This document shows positions 19,831-28,976 of a stretch of 64,000 nucleotides of DNA, piece after piece. The translations under genes were made by a program, and so were the position numbers. A model generated the notes under the pieces. That model was not told where the DNA came from. It worked only from the letters and a program-made list of their open reading frames with translations, and searched no databases. The DNA is from Thermococcus sp. EP1 (GTDB taxonomy: Archaea; Methanobacteriota_B; Thermococci; Thermococcales; Thermococcaceae), in assembly GCF_001317345.1 (NCBI RefSeq), contig NZ_JXCG01000003.1:124001-188000 (forward strand), read 5' to 3'. Each line of letters starts with the position of its first letter. The stretch's first letter is position 1.

Positions 19831-19856
19831 TTGTCTTAAGACAAATGTTTATAAAT
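19831..19856. promoter_or_regulatory. palindromic operator and TATA box between divergent genes
   Basis: 19831-19844 is the perfect 14-nt palindrome TTGTCTTAAGACAA. Four nt later, TTTATAAAT (19848-19856) is a TATA box for the EamA gene, whose ATG at 19879 is only 22 nt beyond, so that mRNA is probably leaderless or nearly so. The palindrome covers the BRE/upstream side and could regulate the EamA gene, the divergent polyferredoxin-WOR operon, or both. Confidence 0.5.
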
Positions 19857-19878
19857 GTAAAAGGAATTAAAAGGATGC

Positions 19879-20712
19879 ATGAAAAAAGCGGAATTGATTC
19901 TCTTGGGAATTACTGCTATATGGGGTTTTACGTTTCCTGCAATGAAAGTTAGTCTTGACTATGTATCTCCAATTCTTTTTCTTGTATATCGATTTGGACT
20001 AGCTTCTTTTTTCATGCTTCTTATCTTTCGTTCAAGGGTTCTTAAAACGAGTACAGTGAAGGAAGGTTTTATTCTAGGGATGACATTGTTTATTGGTCAT
20101 GGTTCCCAAATTATTGGATTAAATTATACGTCTGCTTCTAACTCCGCGTTTATAACATCACTTTACGTTGTTTTTACACCATTTATAGCATATTTTGTTC
20201 TTAATGATAGATTGAGAAGAAAGGACTTTTTCTCTTTAGGGATAGCGGTAACTGGGCTTTACTTAATCTCTGGAGCGACATTACATTTCAACTATGGTGA
20301 TTTGCTAACAATTTTCTGTGCAGTTTCATTTGCATTTCAGATAGTTTTAGTACAAAAATTTGGGGAAAAAGATTTCTTAAGTTTAGCATTTTGGCAAATA
20401 TTCTGGAATTTTGTGTTTTCTACTTTTTATGCATTGAATATCGAAGGATTTGCGTTTCCAAGAGGGGTTACCCCCTGGTTGGGGATAATTTACACAGGAG
20501 TATTTGCCACTGTGGTAGGGTTTACTCTTCAGGTAAGATATCAGAAAGAGACGAAGGCACACAAAGCAGCGCTAATATATTCAGCAGAACCGATATTTGG
20601 GCATATCTCATCATTTTTAATAATTGGTGAGCTTCTAAGTGTAAAGGGATATCTAGGGGCTTTTTTAATCCTTGGAGCAATATGGAATGAGATAAGAAAT
20701 GAAAGAGGTTAA
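19879..20712 (+). CDS. EamA/DMT family transporter
   Basis: 277 residues, ten hydrophobic segments in two EamA repeats: N-terminal WGFTFPAMKVSLDYVSPILFLVYRF (the classic PxxxW/R start), and C-terminal GVTPWLGIIYTGVFATVVGFTLQVRYQKETKAHKAALIYSAEPIFGHISSFLIIGELLS. Family members export or import metabolites and amino acids; the substrate is not predictable. Possibly leaderless. The stop abuts the convergent DUF116 gene. Confidence 0.88.
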   Translation: MKKAELILLGITAIWGFTFPAMKVSLDYVSPILFLVYRFGLASFFMLLIFRSRVLKTSTVKEGFILGMTLFIGHGSQIIGLNYTSASNSAFITSLYVVFTPFIAYFVLNDRLRRKDFFSLGIAVTGLYLISGATLHFNYGDLLTIFCAVSFAFQIVLVQKFGEKDFLSLAFWQIFWNFVFSTFYALNIEGFAFPRGVTPWLGIIYTGVFATVVGFTLQVRYQKETKAHKAALIYSAEPIFGHISSFLIIGELLSVKGYLGAFLILGAIWNEIRNERG

Positions 20713-21327
20713 CTATGGTACTGGAGCTGGATTTGGGTCTGAAGATGGTAGTTTAGCCTTCTCCTTTTTCGTAAGTCCAATTTCCATGGCCTCTTTTACT
20801 CGCTCTACATCTACTAGCGTGTTTATACATCCTGCTCGCAGGAGAGGAACTGCTTGGAGTGGAATTTTTAATATGGATAACTTTTCATTAGCTTCAGCAA
20901 GTTCAGGCCAACATGCTATGCCTAATGCAGCTTTTATTTCTCCTCTCGGTACTTTTTCTTTTAAGACCTTTTTAACCAAGCTACCCCCTGGTACGATATA
21001 TATATGTTTATACCCAATTTTTTCAGCATGTTCTATAATTTCTCCTATTGGACATTTTCCGCATTTTGTACATTCCCATCCGTATTCTCCAAATTCTGCA
21101 GGACATTCTTTCACATTCCTTAGACACTGGGGAATAAAAATTGCTCTTTTTTCCACTGGGACTTTTATGAATTCTTCTTTATGGGCTTTGTTTTTTATCT
21201 CGACATATATTTGATCTGTAAGTTCCTCATCTTCACTTATTAATGAGAGGGCTATTCTGATTGCATTTCTTGTGCTTAAATCAGCTCCAATTGAGGCTAA
21301 TTTTGCTATGGTGTTTTCAATGCTCAT
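20713..21327 (-). CDS. DUF116 family cysteine-rich protein
   Basis: 204 residues. The core IPQCLRNVKECPAEFGEYGWECTKCGKCPIGEII plus later Cys in GIACWPE and RAGCIN is the DUF116 signature; CTKCGKC suggests an Fe-S cluster or zinc. Function unknown; in bacteria DUF116 occurs near lipoate and radical SAM genes (from memory), which may matter as this window holds a lipoyl synthase candidate. The C-terminal tail (SSDPNPAPVP) is Pro-rich. Confidence 0.8.
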   Translation of the reverse strand: MSIENTIAKLASIGADLSTRNAIRIALSLISEDEELTDQIYVEIKNKAHKEEFIKVPVEKRAIFIPQCLRNVKECPAEFGEYGWECTKCGKCPIGEIIEHAEKIGYKHIYIVPGGSLVKKVLKEKVPRGEIKAALGIACWPELAEANEKLSILKIPLQAVPLLRAGCINTLVDVERVKEAMEIGLTKKEKAKLPSSDPNPAPVP

Positions 21328-21376
21328 TTTCTCACCTTTTCAGATAAAGAGCTAGTGAGGTTATAAACTTTTGCAC

Positions 21377-22432
21377 TTAGGTCAAAAGTCTCTTCAACAG
21401 AGTTAGTTCTCTCTCATCCCAAGCTCTTTCGTCTATTACCAAAATAAGGACGGCTTGGTACAAAATGGTGTAATCTTTTAGGGATGCTAGGAACTTCACA
21501 ATGGCATCAAACCCATTATATGTTCTCAAATATTCAGGACAATCAATAAGTGCAACTCCTTCAAAGTTCTTTTCTCGTGCTTCTCTGAAGTATCTTATTG
21601 TTATTTCAGTAATTTTTGGTAGATCTGTTGGGAAGATGGATCCATGTTCTACTGCAGCAGACACAAAAAACTTTCTCCAGGTTTTGGGGGTATCGAGATC
21701 CCTTACAAAGGCAAGTACAGGTATGTCTTTTAATTCTTCTTTTATATTTGGATATTCTGAAGGTGGAATAATCATTAATCTTGGCTTGAGGGGTATTTCT
21801 CTTGGGGGTTTTTCAATTTTTATGAATTCTTCTGTAAATGCAAAGTTTATCATTATATAGGCGGACAATATAGCAAAAATCGCTCCCAAGGTGAATCCTA
21901 TTGGAGCAAACCAGTCGACAAGTCTTAAAATTGGATAATCCATTTCATGGATTCCATTAATTAGTAGTATACTCCCTAAGTAGAGGGCTCTATGATTGTA
22001 AGTTCTTCTTATAGAGAGCATTAAAATTCCTGATAATACCATAAACAAAGCAGAACTGGCGTATGGAAGACCTAAAATTACGAACCAGTCAGATGAATAT
22101 TCTAAGAGCCCGAGAATGATACCATAGGTTGCAATTACAACTGGGGCTACTGAGAAAATTTTAAGGTGCTTTGATGAGAATTCTTCTTCCTCCAAAAGCA
22201 CAGCAACTCCATGAAATAGAAAAGCTGCCCAGAATGCCTCAGAAAGCGTTAAAATATATAAATTCCCAGTTATGTCGGATATTATTGAAAAAGCAGCACT
22301 TAACCAAGATATAGACCAAAATAGAGCGGGTTTTCGTTGGTACCTCCAGTATACATAAGCTAGAAAAACAAACCCAGTCAATTTTGCCGCTAGGCTAAAG
22401 GATTGACCGAGGAGTAGTAATGTGGGATTCAT
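21377..22432 (-). CDS. membrane protein with C-terminal DUF835 domain
   Basis: 351 residues: about seven hydrophobic segments (1-200), then a cytoplasmic DUF835 domain (LIDCPEYLRTYNGFDAIVKFLASLKDYTILYQAVLILVIDERAWDERELTLLKRLL). In archaea DUF835 is found with signal-transduction domains and here it is fused to a 7TM sensor-like region. A signalling role is plausible, ligand unknown. The 215 nt upstream contain a 12-nt palindrome TTGTTTAAACAA (22549-22560), otherwise I see no feature there. Confidence 0.72.
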   Translation of the reverse strand: MNPTLLLLGQSFSLAAKLTGFVFLAYVYWRYQRKPALFWSISWLSAAFSIISDITGNLYILTLSEAFWAAFLFHGVAVLLEEEEFSSKHLKIFSVAPVVIATYGIILGLLEYSSDWFVILGLPYASSALFMVLSGILMLSIRRTYNHRALYLGSILLINGIHEMDYPILRLVDWFAPIGFTLGAIFAILSAYIMINFAFTEEFIKIEKPPREIPLKPRLMIIPPSEYPNIKEELKDIPVLAFVRDLDTPKTWRKFFVSAAVEHGSIFPTDLPKITEITIRYFREAREKNFEGVALIDCPEYLRTYNGFDAIVKFLASLKDYTILYQAVLILVIDERAWDERELTLLKRLLT

Positions 22433-22647
22433 GTCTTTCCCTACTTTATATTAGGACATTCTCTTATATAACACTTTTGACTATAACGCAGGTCTTATTA
22501 TTTGGGAATCTTACTCTTTTTTCGATTAGAGGATTATTCTTTGGTTGATTGTTTAAACAAGCTAAAATTAAAGTTTTAAAAGAAAACCTAGCTCAGGAGA
22601 TATTTATATTGATCTCAATAAAGATCATCGGGAATAGTGGTTGGTTC

Positions 22648-23838
22648 CTAGAGGAAAAAATAGATGTATATAATGCCAGTAACAAAAAGAAGTAGGCCAG
22701 GTATTAACATTCTTTTGTAGACTCTACCTAGTTCTGCTTGATAATACTCTGAAGAGAAAACTAGACAGAGATGCACGGGGCTAAAAAGCATTCCCATATA
22801 ACCGCTTAAGTATGCAATAGCTATTTTGTCAAATCCGGTTAAAAAGGGGAGTAATAAGGGGAACGTCATTCCAACATAAGCAAAGCTTATTCCAGTCATC
22901 AGACCCACTAAAAATGGCGTTAATATTATGACAAGAGTAATTGGGAGATTTAATTCCAAAATTACTTTAGGAAGAGTTTCAACAGCTCCGGTAATCTCGA
23001 GGATCTTCTTAAAATACATGACAGAAATGAGGAGAAAGAGTATTTTTGGTTGGAGTGCATACCTTACAATTTCTTTCTTGCTTACCTGCTTAAAATGAGG
23101 GATCAAAGCAGAAAGGAATCCAATAAAGGCACCATATACAATATCATAGCCTAGAAGAATTGATACTATAATTATTACAAGGATAGGGTATGTGCTCTTG
23201 AGAAAAAGTCTTAGACCTTCCTTTTTATTCCCTTTTTCATCTTTCTCTGCCTTTATGGGTTTTAAGAAAAACAAGTATCCGATTAATATCATTATCATAG
23301 TCAGAGGGAACATTTTGACACTGAATTCTCTGACAGTTATGCCTAAAATAGCTGAGGTAATGATTATTGCTTGGTACATGGGCCAAGAATGTTCCCACAC
23401 ATGACGGAACCAATAGTTCACGAGTGTTTTCTTCTCGGGAGGGAGATTAAGTTTGTTTGCAACTGTTTCTATCATAGGAGCAGAGACTAACGCACCAGCG
23501 GGCATTGGCATTAACCCTATTAGGGCTGGAAGTGCAGCAAGGGAGTATTTTTCACTGGGAAATAGGTTTTTTGCAGCTTTTTCCATCATTTTTAGATATC
23601 CAATTTGGGAGAAAACACTTGTTAGGGCCATTATTGAGATAATTATAAGGATTAACCTTAGGCTTGTCCACTCGGTTGAAGATGTGTATAGAGCATCTAG
23701 AAGATTCTCTAGGTTTAGACCAAAAAGAGTGCCTAACAACAAAGACCCTAGGAATATTGATAAGCCTATATTTATTTTTAGCCTAATAAACCCTATAACG
23801 ACTCCAAAGGAGAGCAATAGGTAAATAAGTTCAATCAT
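22648..23838 (-). CDS. DUF401 family membrane protein (putative permease)
   Basis: 396 residues with ~10-12 transmembrane segments. LMPMPAGALVSAPMIETVANKLNLPPEKKTLVNYWFRHVWEHSWPMYQAIIITSAI and the C-terminal FAYVGMTFPLLLPF...AYLSGYMGMLFSPVHLCLVFSSEYY are typical of DUF401/TIGR00529, which resembles the ion-transporter (GntP/CitM-like) superfamily. Substrate unknown. ATG 23838 follows GGTGAAAAGG; GTG 23847 overlaps this site. Confidence 0.75.
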   Translation of the reverse strand: MIELIYLLLSFGVVIGFIRLKINIGLSIFLGSLLLGTLFGLNLENLLDALYTSSTEWTSLRLILIIISIMALTSVFSQIGYLKMMEKAAKNLFPSEKYSLAALPALIGLMPMPAGALVSAPMIETVANKLNLPPEKKTLVNYWFRHVWEHSWPMYQAIIITSAILGITVREFSVKMFPLTMIMILIGYLFFLKPIKAEKDEKGNKKEGLRLFLKSTYPILVIIIVSILLGYDIVYGAFIGFLSALIPHFKQVSKKEIVRYALQPKILFLLISVMYFKKILEITGAVETLPKVILELNLPITLVIILTPFLVGLMTGISFAYVGMTFPLLLPFLTGFDKIAIAYLSGYMGMLFSPVHLCLVFSSEYYQAELGRVYKRMLIPGLLLFVTGIIYIYFFL

Positions 23839-23979
23839 CCTTTTCACCGAGGTATTAATGTGTAGATATGTATCTCAATAGAGCATGACTTGCTTATAAG
23901 AGTATCCCTTATCACTTGAAAAACTTCCCCTGTTAGAGAAGGGTAAGCCACCAGGAGTTAATATATTAGTAGCAAAAGA

Positions 23980-24070
23980 TTTATAAAGAAAACTCAACAA
24001 TTTTGACCGATGCCCATGAGGGGGGAGTGTTTTATCCTTCACTTTGCATTTTGCCCGTGATTCCTTGGGC
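23980..24070 (+). promoter_or_regulatory. ileS promoter and structured 5' leader
   Basis: A TATA box TTTATAAAG at about 23980-23988 predicts a start near 24008. The leader would then begin with a hairpin: GCCCA (24012-24016) and AGG (24019-24021) pair with CCTTGGGC (24063-24070), with a 2-nt bulge and an inner AGTG/CACT stem. The remaining ~47 nt lead to GGAGGT before the start at 24118. A second TATA-like element (CTATAAATC, ~24093) would give a shorter or leaderless message. Confidence 0.4.
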
Positions 24071-24117
24071 TATTCTGTTAACCTAGTCTGTTCTATAAAT
24101 CTTAGGAGGTTTTTGAC

Positions 24118-27100
24118 ATGATAAAGGAACCAGAGATGAAAGAGTATAATCCACAGCTCTTAGAAGGGAAAATAGAAAAGTTTTGGGAAGAGAATGACAT
24201 CTATAACAAAGTGAAAAAGGCCAGAGAAAGTGGTTCAGAGTATTATTTCCTTGATGGTCCTCCATATGTAAGTGGGGCTATACACCTTGGTACTGCTTGG
24301 AACAAGATAATCAAAGATATGGTGATACGTTTTAGAACCATGCAGGGTTACAATGTGAGAAGACAACCAGGTTTTGATATGCATGGTCTTCCAATAGAGG
24401 TTAAAGTTGAACAAGCTCTTGGATTAAGCTACAAAAAAGATATAGAGGAAAAAGTTGGAGTTGAGAACTTCATAAATAAGTGTAGAGAATTTGCTCTCAC
24501 TAATCTTAAAATCATGACCGAGCAGTTTAAAATGCTTGGTGTGTGGATGGATTGGGATAATCCATACATGACAATCAAAAATGAGTATATAGAATCTGCA
24601 TGGTTTACTTTGAAGAGAGCATGGGAAAAAGGGCTTCTCGAAAAAGACCAGAGGGTTCTTCACTGGTGTCCTAGATGTGAAACGGCTTTAGCAGAGCATG
24701 AAGTAAGAGGAGAGTACAAAATAAGAGAAGATCCTAGTATCTATGTAAAGTTCCCAGTAGAGGGGAGAGAGAACGAATATGTTTTAATATGGACAACTAC
24801 GCCATGGACTCTTCCAGCCAACTTGGCTGTTACAGTTCATCCTGAGTATGATTATGTAAAGATAAGGGTAAATCTTGAGGATAGAGAGGAATACTGGATA
24901 ATAGCAAAAGCCCTTGTAGATAAAGTTCTAGAAGAGGTTGGAATGAAAGGGGAAGTGGTTAAGGAGTACAAAGGCAAAGATCTTGAGGGACTTCGTTATG
25001 TTCATCCTTTCCTAGAAGAATATCCAAGACAGAAGGAATTCAGAGAAAAATATGAATGGGCACATTGTGTAATCTTAGGTGAACACGTAACTCTGGGAGA
25101 GGGTACTGGCTTGGTTCACACAGCCCCAGGGCATGGTGAAGAGGACTTTGAAATAGGAAAACAATATGGGCTACCAATATACTCCCCACTTGATGATGAA
25201 GGAAGGTACTTCGAAGGCAAATGGAAAGGCAAATTCGTCAAAGATGCGGATCCTGAGATAATAGAGTACTTAAGAGAAAAGGGCCTTCTTCTCAAGGCAG
25301 GTACTGTGGAGCACAAATATCCACACTGTTGGCGTTGTAAGACACCTTTGATATTCAGGGCCACTGACCAATGGTTCCTCAAGATAAGCAAGGTTAAGGA
25401 CAAAATAATAGAAGAGAACGACAAAAACGTCACTTGGTATCCCGATTGGGTAAAGATAAGGTACGACAATGGTGTCATGAACTCGGGTGATTGGTGTATC
25501 TCAAGACAAAGGTATTGGGGAATACCTCTCCCAATATGGAGTAGTGAAGATGGAGAGATCTATATAGTAGGTAGCTTTAAGGAACTTGTTGAGCTTTCAG
25601 TAGCCATTGAAGTTAATGGTGAGAGGATAGAACTTCCAGAGAATTATGACGAAAAGCTTAGAGTAATAGAAGAAAAACTCGGGCCAGAGGATCTTCACAG
25701 ACCATACGTTGATGCCTTTGTTATAAAAGTAAACAACAAGGAAATGAAACGTGTCAAAGATGTGCTCGATGTATGGTTTGATAGTGGAATAGCAAGTTGG
25801 GCGTCTTTAGACTACCCAAGGAAAAAAGATCTATTTGAGAGGCTCTGGCCAGCAGACTTCATTGTAGAAGGAGAAGACCAGGTTACAAAGTGGTTCTACT
25901 CCCAGCAAGCTGCTTCAGTTGTGGCTTTTGACACGGTCCCCTACAGAAAAGTAGCAATGCATGGTTATGTACTAGATGAAAAAGGAGACAAGATGAGCAA
26001 GAGCCTTGGGAATATAATAAGGCCAGAAGAAGTTATTCAAAAAGAAGGTAGAGATCCGTTTAGATTCTATATGCTTTGGGCAACTACTCCATGGGAGAAT
26101 CTTAGATTCAGCTGGAAAGGTCTGGCTCAAGTTAAGAGAATGCTCAACATACTATGGAACGTCTACATACTGACCTCAACATATATGAGCCTGGATAACT
26201 TTGATCCTACCAAACTTAATCCCGAGGAGCTTCCATTTAGAGAGGAAGACAAGTGGATACTCTCGAGGGTTAATACTCTAATCAGCACTGTGGAAGATGG
26301 CCTAGAGAGTTTCTATCTAACAAGAGCGACTAGAGGAATAGAAAACTTCGTTATAGAGGATCTCAGTAGATGGTACGTTAGACTCATAAGAAAAAGACTA
26401 TGGGTTGAGAGAGACGATCCTGATAAATTAGCTGCTTACTGGACTCTTTGGAAGGTATTTGATGTCTTGCTCAGGTTAATGGCTCCCTTTACACCATACA
26501 TAGCTGAAGAAATTTATCAAAACCTAATAAGACCATTTAGCAATAAAGAAAGTGTGCATCTAGAAGACTGGCCGAAAAAAGATGAAAACTGGGTGGACAG
26601 AGACCTTGAAAAAGAGATGGAAATAGTTAGAAGGATAGTAGAATCTGGCTCAGCAGCAAGACAAAAAGCTAGAATAAAACTTCGTTACCCTGTGAAGCAA
26701 GTAATAGTAGAAACTGAAGATGAAATAACTAAGAAAGCTGTAGAGAGACTCAACCGGCTTCTAAGAGATCAATTGAATGCTAAGGAGGTCAAAGTGGCAA
26801 AAGTTGAGAGGGGAATAAAAGTAAAGCCTAACTTTGCTAAACTTGGACCTCATTTCAAGGGGGATGCAAAGATAGTTGCAAAGTGGATAAACGAGCAGAA
26901 TGACAAAGAACTTTATGAAAGACTTATGCAAGGAAAGCTCAAGGTGGAAATAGGGGACAAGGAGTTTACGATCGAGAGGGAACACATAATCGTGGAAGAA
27001 GAGCTTCCAGAGTTCTTAATAGGAGAAGAATTTGATCATGGAAAAGTCTTTATTGACAAGACCCTCACTAGGGAATTAATGATGGAAGGCTTGGCAAGGG

Positions 27101-27330
27101 AGTTTGTAAGGAGAATTCAGGAGATGAGAAAGCAACTGGATCTAGACGTAAATGATAGGATAATGGTTTACATAGAAACAAGTGATGAAAACAGGGAACT
27201 CCTTATAGAAATGCTCGATTACATAAGGGGTGAAACAAGGGCTATTGAGGTTAAGTTCGAGGAGCCACAAGGCTACACTGTGGAGTGGCCTGAAGTTGAG
27301 GCAAAAATAGGTATAGAGAAGGTCGGATGA
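24118..27330 (+). CDS. ileS: isoleucyl-tRNA synthetase
   Basis: 1070-residue class Ia synthetase. HIGH-type motif AIHLGTAWNK (about 53-62), KMSKS at about 624-628, the CP1 editing-domain motifs WTTTPWTLPANLAV and VHTAPGHGEEDFEIG, and zinc-type Cys pairs (CPRC, CWRC). It charges tRNA-Ile with isoleucine and edits valine. Length suits the archaeal/eukaryotic-type enzyme. ATG 24118 follows GGAGGT at 8 nt. A structured leader precedes it. Confidence 0.97.
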   Translation: MIKEPEMKEYNPQLLEGKIEKFWEENDIYNKVKKARESGSEYYFLDGPPYVSGAIHLGTAWNKIIKDMVIRFRTMQGYNVRRQPGFDMHGLPIEVKVEQALGLSYKKDIEEKVGVENFINKCREFALTNLKIMTEQFKMLGVWMDWDNPYMTIKNEYIESAWFTLKRAWEKGLLEKDQRVLHWCPRCETALAEHEVRGEYKIREDPSIYVKFPVEGRENEYVLIWTTTPWTLPANLAVTVHPEYDYVKIRVNLEDREEYWIIAKALVDKVLEEVGMKGEVVKEYKGKDLEGLRYVHPFLEEYPRQKEFREKYEWAHCVILGEHVTLGEGTGLVHTAPGHGEEDFEIGKQYGLPIYSPLDDEGRYFEGKWKGKFVKDADPEIIEYLREKGLLLKAGTVEHKYPHCWRCKTPLIFRATDQWFLKISKVKDKIIEENDKNVTWYPDWVKIRYDNGVMNSGDWCISRQRYWGIPLPIWSSEDGEIYIVGSFKELVELSVAIEVNGERIELPENYDEKLRVIEEKLGPEDLHRPYVDAFVIKVNNKEMKRVKDVLDVWFDSGIASWASLDYPRKKDLFERLWPADFIVEGEDQVTKWFYSQQAASVVAFDTVPYRKVAMHGYVLDEKGDKMSKSLGNIIRPEEVIQKEGRDPFRFYMLWATTPWENLRFSWKGLAQVKRMLNILWNVYILTSTYMSLDNFDPTKLNPEELPFREEDKWILSRVNTLISTVEDGLESFYLTRATRGIENFVIEDLSRWYVRLIRKRLWVERDDPDKLAAYWTLWKVFDVLLRLMAPFTPYIAEEIYQNLIRPFSNKESVHLEDWPKKDENWVDRDLEKEMEIVRRIVESGSAARQKARIKLRYPVKQVIVETEDEITKKAVERLNRLLRDQLNAKEVKVAKVERGIKVKPNFAKLGPHFKGDAKIVAKWINEQNDKELYERLMQGKLKVEIGDKEFTIEREHIIVEEELPEFLIGEEFDHGKVFIDKTLTRELMMEGLAREFVRRIQEMRKQLDLDVNDRIMVYIETSDENRELLIEMLDYIRGETRAIEVKFEEPQGYTVEWPEVEAKIGIEKVG

Positions 27331-27414
27331 ATCTTCTCTTTTCCGTAATTTCTAATTTTTGTTCTTTTATATAGATGTTTGAATAATCATCAAGCAAAGC
27401 AAGAGGAGAAAAGA

Positions 27415-28497
27415 TTATAGTAACGGAATCCTCTCGACTTCAATTCTATCCCATGTGGGGTATTCTTCAACCACATAAAACTTTACATCGCCCTCTATAG
27501 CGTCAACAAGTTCTTCTGCAACTTCTATGGGCATTTCAATCCTTCTTTTTTTCAGATTTAGATAGAGCCATTCTTCTGGGACCTCTGCATCATTTATGAG
27601 AAGATTGTAGAGCTCCATGAGGTTCTCATACTCAGCCACTGCAAATTTAAGTGTCCCATCTTGAGTTATTTCCATGTAGGGTCTGGCGACGTTTTTTGCC
27701 ATTCTTTTAAGTCGGTTTTTGAGTTGTATTGCATCCTTAAGTTTAGCTGTACAGAGATGATAATTTAAAGACGTGTTCTTTTCGCCCCATTCTAGAATTG
27801 TCAGTCCAGATTTGAGACTTCCTTTTATTGCAGAACTCTCATCACTTACTGTTCTAAGTCCTCTTGAGAGCAGGGCGTCAAGGTTAGTTTCACTAAATTC
27901 AAGCTCATTTATATTTAGGAATTTTGCTCCGTGCTTATCTAAAAATTCGGCATACCACTTTATTCTCTCTTCTTGTCCTGGAACCGCAGGAACTTCTCCC
28001 CCAACATCCCATTCAAAGTCGAAGGCACCTTTTATGTTTTCGATTTCTTTTTGAAAGATATTAGAGTTTGGATTAAAGATATCTGGATGAAACCGAATTT
28101 CGTCAAGACCAGCGTTGTAGAGTTTTTCTAAGTTCTCTTTTGTTGCAAGAAGACCGGTTGTATATAAGTGAATATGAAATCTCTTTCCAAAGTTTTCTTT
28201 CAGTGTTTTAATGTATTTGACAGTTCTATCTATTCTTGAGAGCGGATCTCCTCCAGTAACACCAGCTCCCAACGCTTCTTGGATTTTTGCTTCTTCTATG
28301 ATGTCATTAACATTTCTTATTGGTCGTTCATTTGCATAGCTAACGTCTTCTCTTCTCCAGGGGCTAAGGGGACAATAAAAACACTCTCTAGGACATATTC
28401 CGGTGGTGAATAATACTAGTTTTGCGCCGTTAACACAGAGTTTACATCCTTTTGGAAGCTCGCCAACAATGTATGAATAGTATTTTGTCTCTTTCAT
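27415..28497 (-). CDS. radical SAM protein, COG2108 type
   Basis: 360 residues. Radical SAM motif CPRECFYCPLSPWRR (C-x3-C-x2-C) preceded by a second Cys pair GCKLCVNGAK, as in PFL-activating-enzyme-like COG2108 proteins. VTGGDPLSR is the Gly-rich SAM-binding element. The C-terminal ~120 residues form an extra domain. Function of the family is unknown. ATG 28497 follows GGAGAAGAAAC. It follows the RqcH operon by 38 nt and may be co-transcribed. Confidence 0.75.
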   Translation of the reverse strand: MKETKYYSYIVGELPKGCKLCVNGAKLVLFTTGICPRECFYCPLSPWRREDVSYANERPIRNVNDIIEEAKIQEALGAGVTGGDPLSRIDRTVKYIKTLKENFGKRFHIHLYTTGLLATKENLEKLYNAGLDEIRFHPDIFNPNSNIFQKEIENIKGAFDFEWDVGGEVPAVPGQEERIKWYAEFLDKHGAKFLNINELEFSETNLDALLSRGLRTVSDESSAIKGSLKSGLTILEWGEKNTSLNYHLCTAKLKDAIQLKNRLKRMAKNVARPYMEITQDGTLKFAVAEYENLMELYNLLINDAEVPEEWLYLNLKKRRIEMPIEVAEELVDAIEGDVKFYVVEEYPTWDRIEVERIPLL

Positions 28498-28535
28498 GTT
28501 TCTTCTCCTCACTCCTAGGGTTTAAAATCCTTTGC

Positions 28536-28976
28536 TCATGCCACGTCGACCTGTTCGTGAATGGGTAAACCCCGTTGATGTTTGAGAAGTAGCTCATAGA
28601 AGAACTCCTTCATCTCTGCACTCATATTATCATCCAAAAGCAAGTCGGCCTTCCCTTGATATCTTTTTTCGGCTTCTCTAGCCAAGTTATGGAGGCTAGG
28701 CAAGAGATGATTTATTAAGGCTCTTACTAGTTCAGGATATGCATCTTCATCTATTATCTCATCACTTTCAAGTCCCAAGTAGATCACATATCCCTTCATT
28801 TGAACTGCTAGAACAAACTCATTATCTGTAACTTCCACAAAAGAGAAGTTGTATGTTTTTGAAGCACTCTTGGCTATCATAATACCCTTAACAGATAGGG
28901 TAACAACTTCGTCATCTATTTCAAAGAGCAGGTCTTTTGCAAGTTCCCTTTGGGCTATGGCATAGAGGGTTATCAT
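28536..28976 (-). CDS. hypothetical protein translationally coupled to rqcH
   Basis: 146 residues: a beta-rich N-terminal half (MITLYAIAQRELAKDLLFEIDDEVVTLSVKGIMIAKS...FVLAVQMKGYVIYLGLESDEI) and a helical C-terminal half. No family recognised. Its ATG overlaps the rqcH stop (ATGA), so the two are made together; a role in ribosome-associated quality control is a guess from position only. Confidence 0.6.
   Translation of the reverse strand: MITLYAIAQRELAKDLLFEIDDEVVTLSVKGIMIAKSASKTYNFSFVEVTDNEFVLAVQMKGYVIYLGLESDEIIDEDAYPELVRALINHLLPSLHNLAREAEKRYQGKADLLLDDNMSAEMKEFFYELLLKHQRGLPIHEQVDVA

Noticed and set aside
22549-22560. Palindrome TTGTTTAAACAA as an operator of the DUF835 gene
   Set aside because: It is ~117 nt from the start, composed of simple AT-rich bases and without an associated TATA box at suitable spacing; recorded only as a note.
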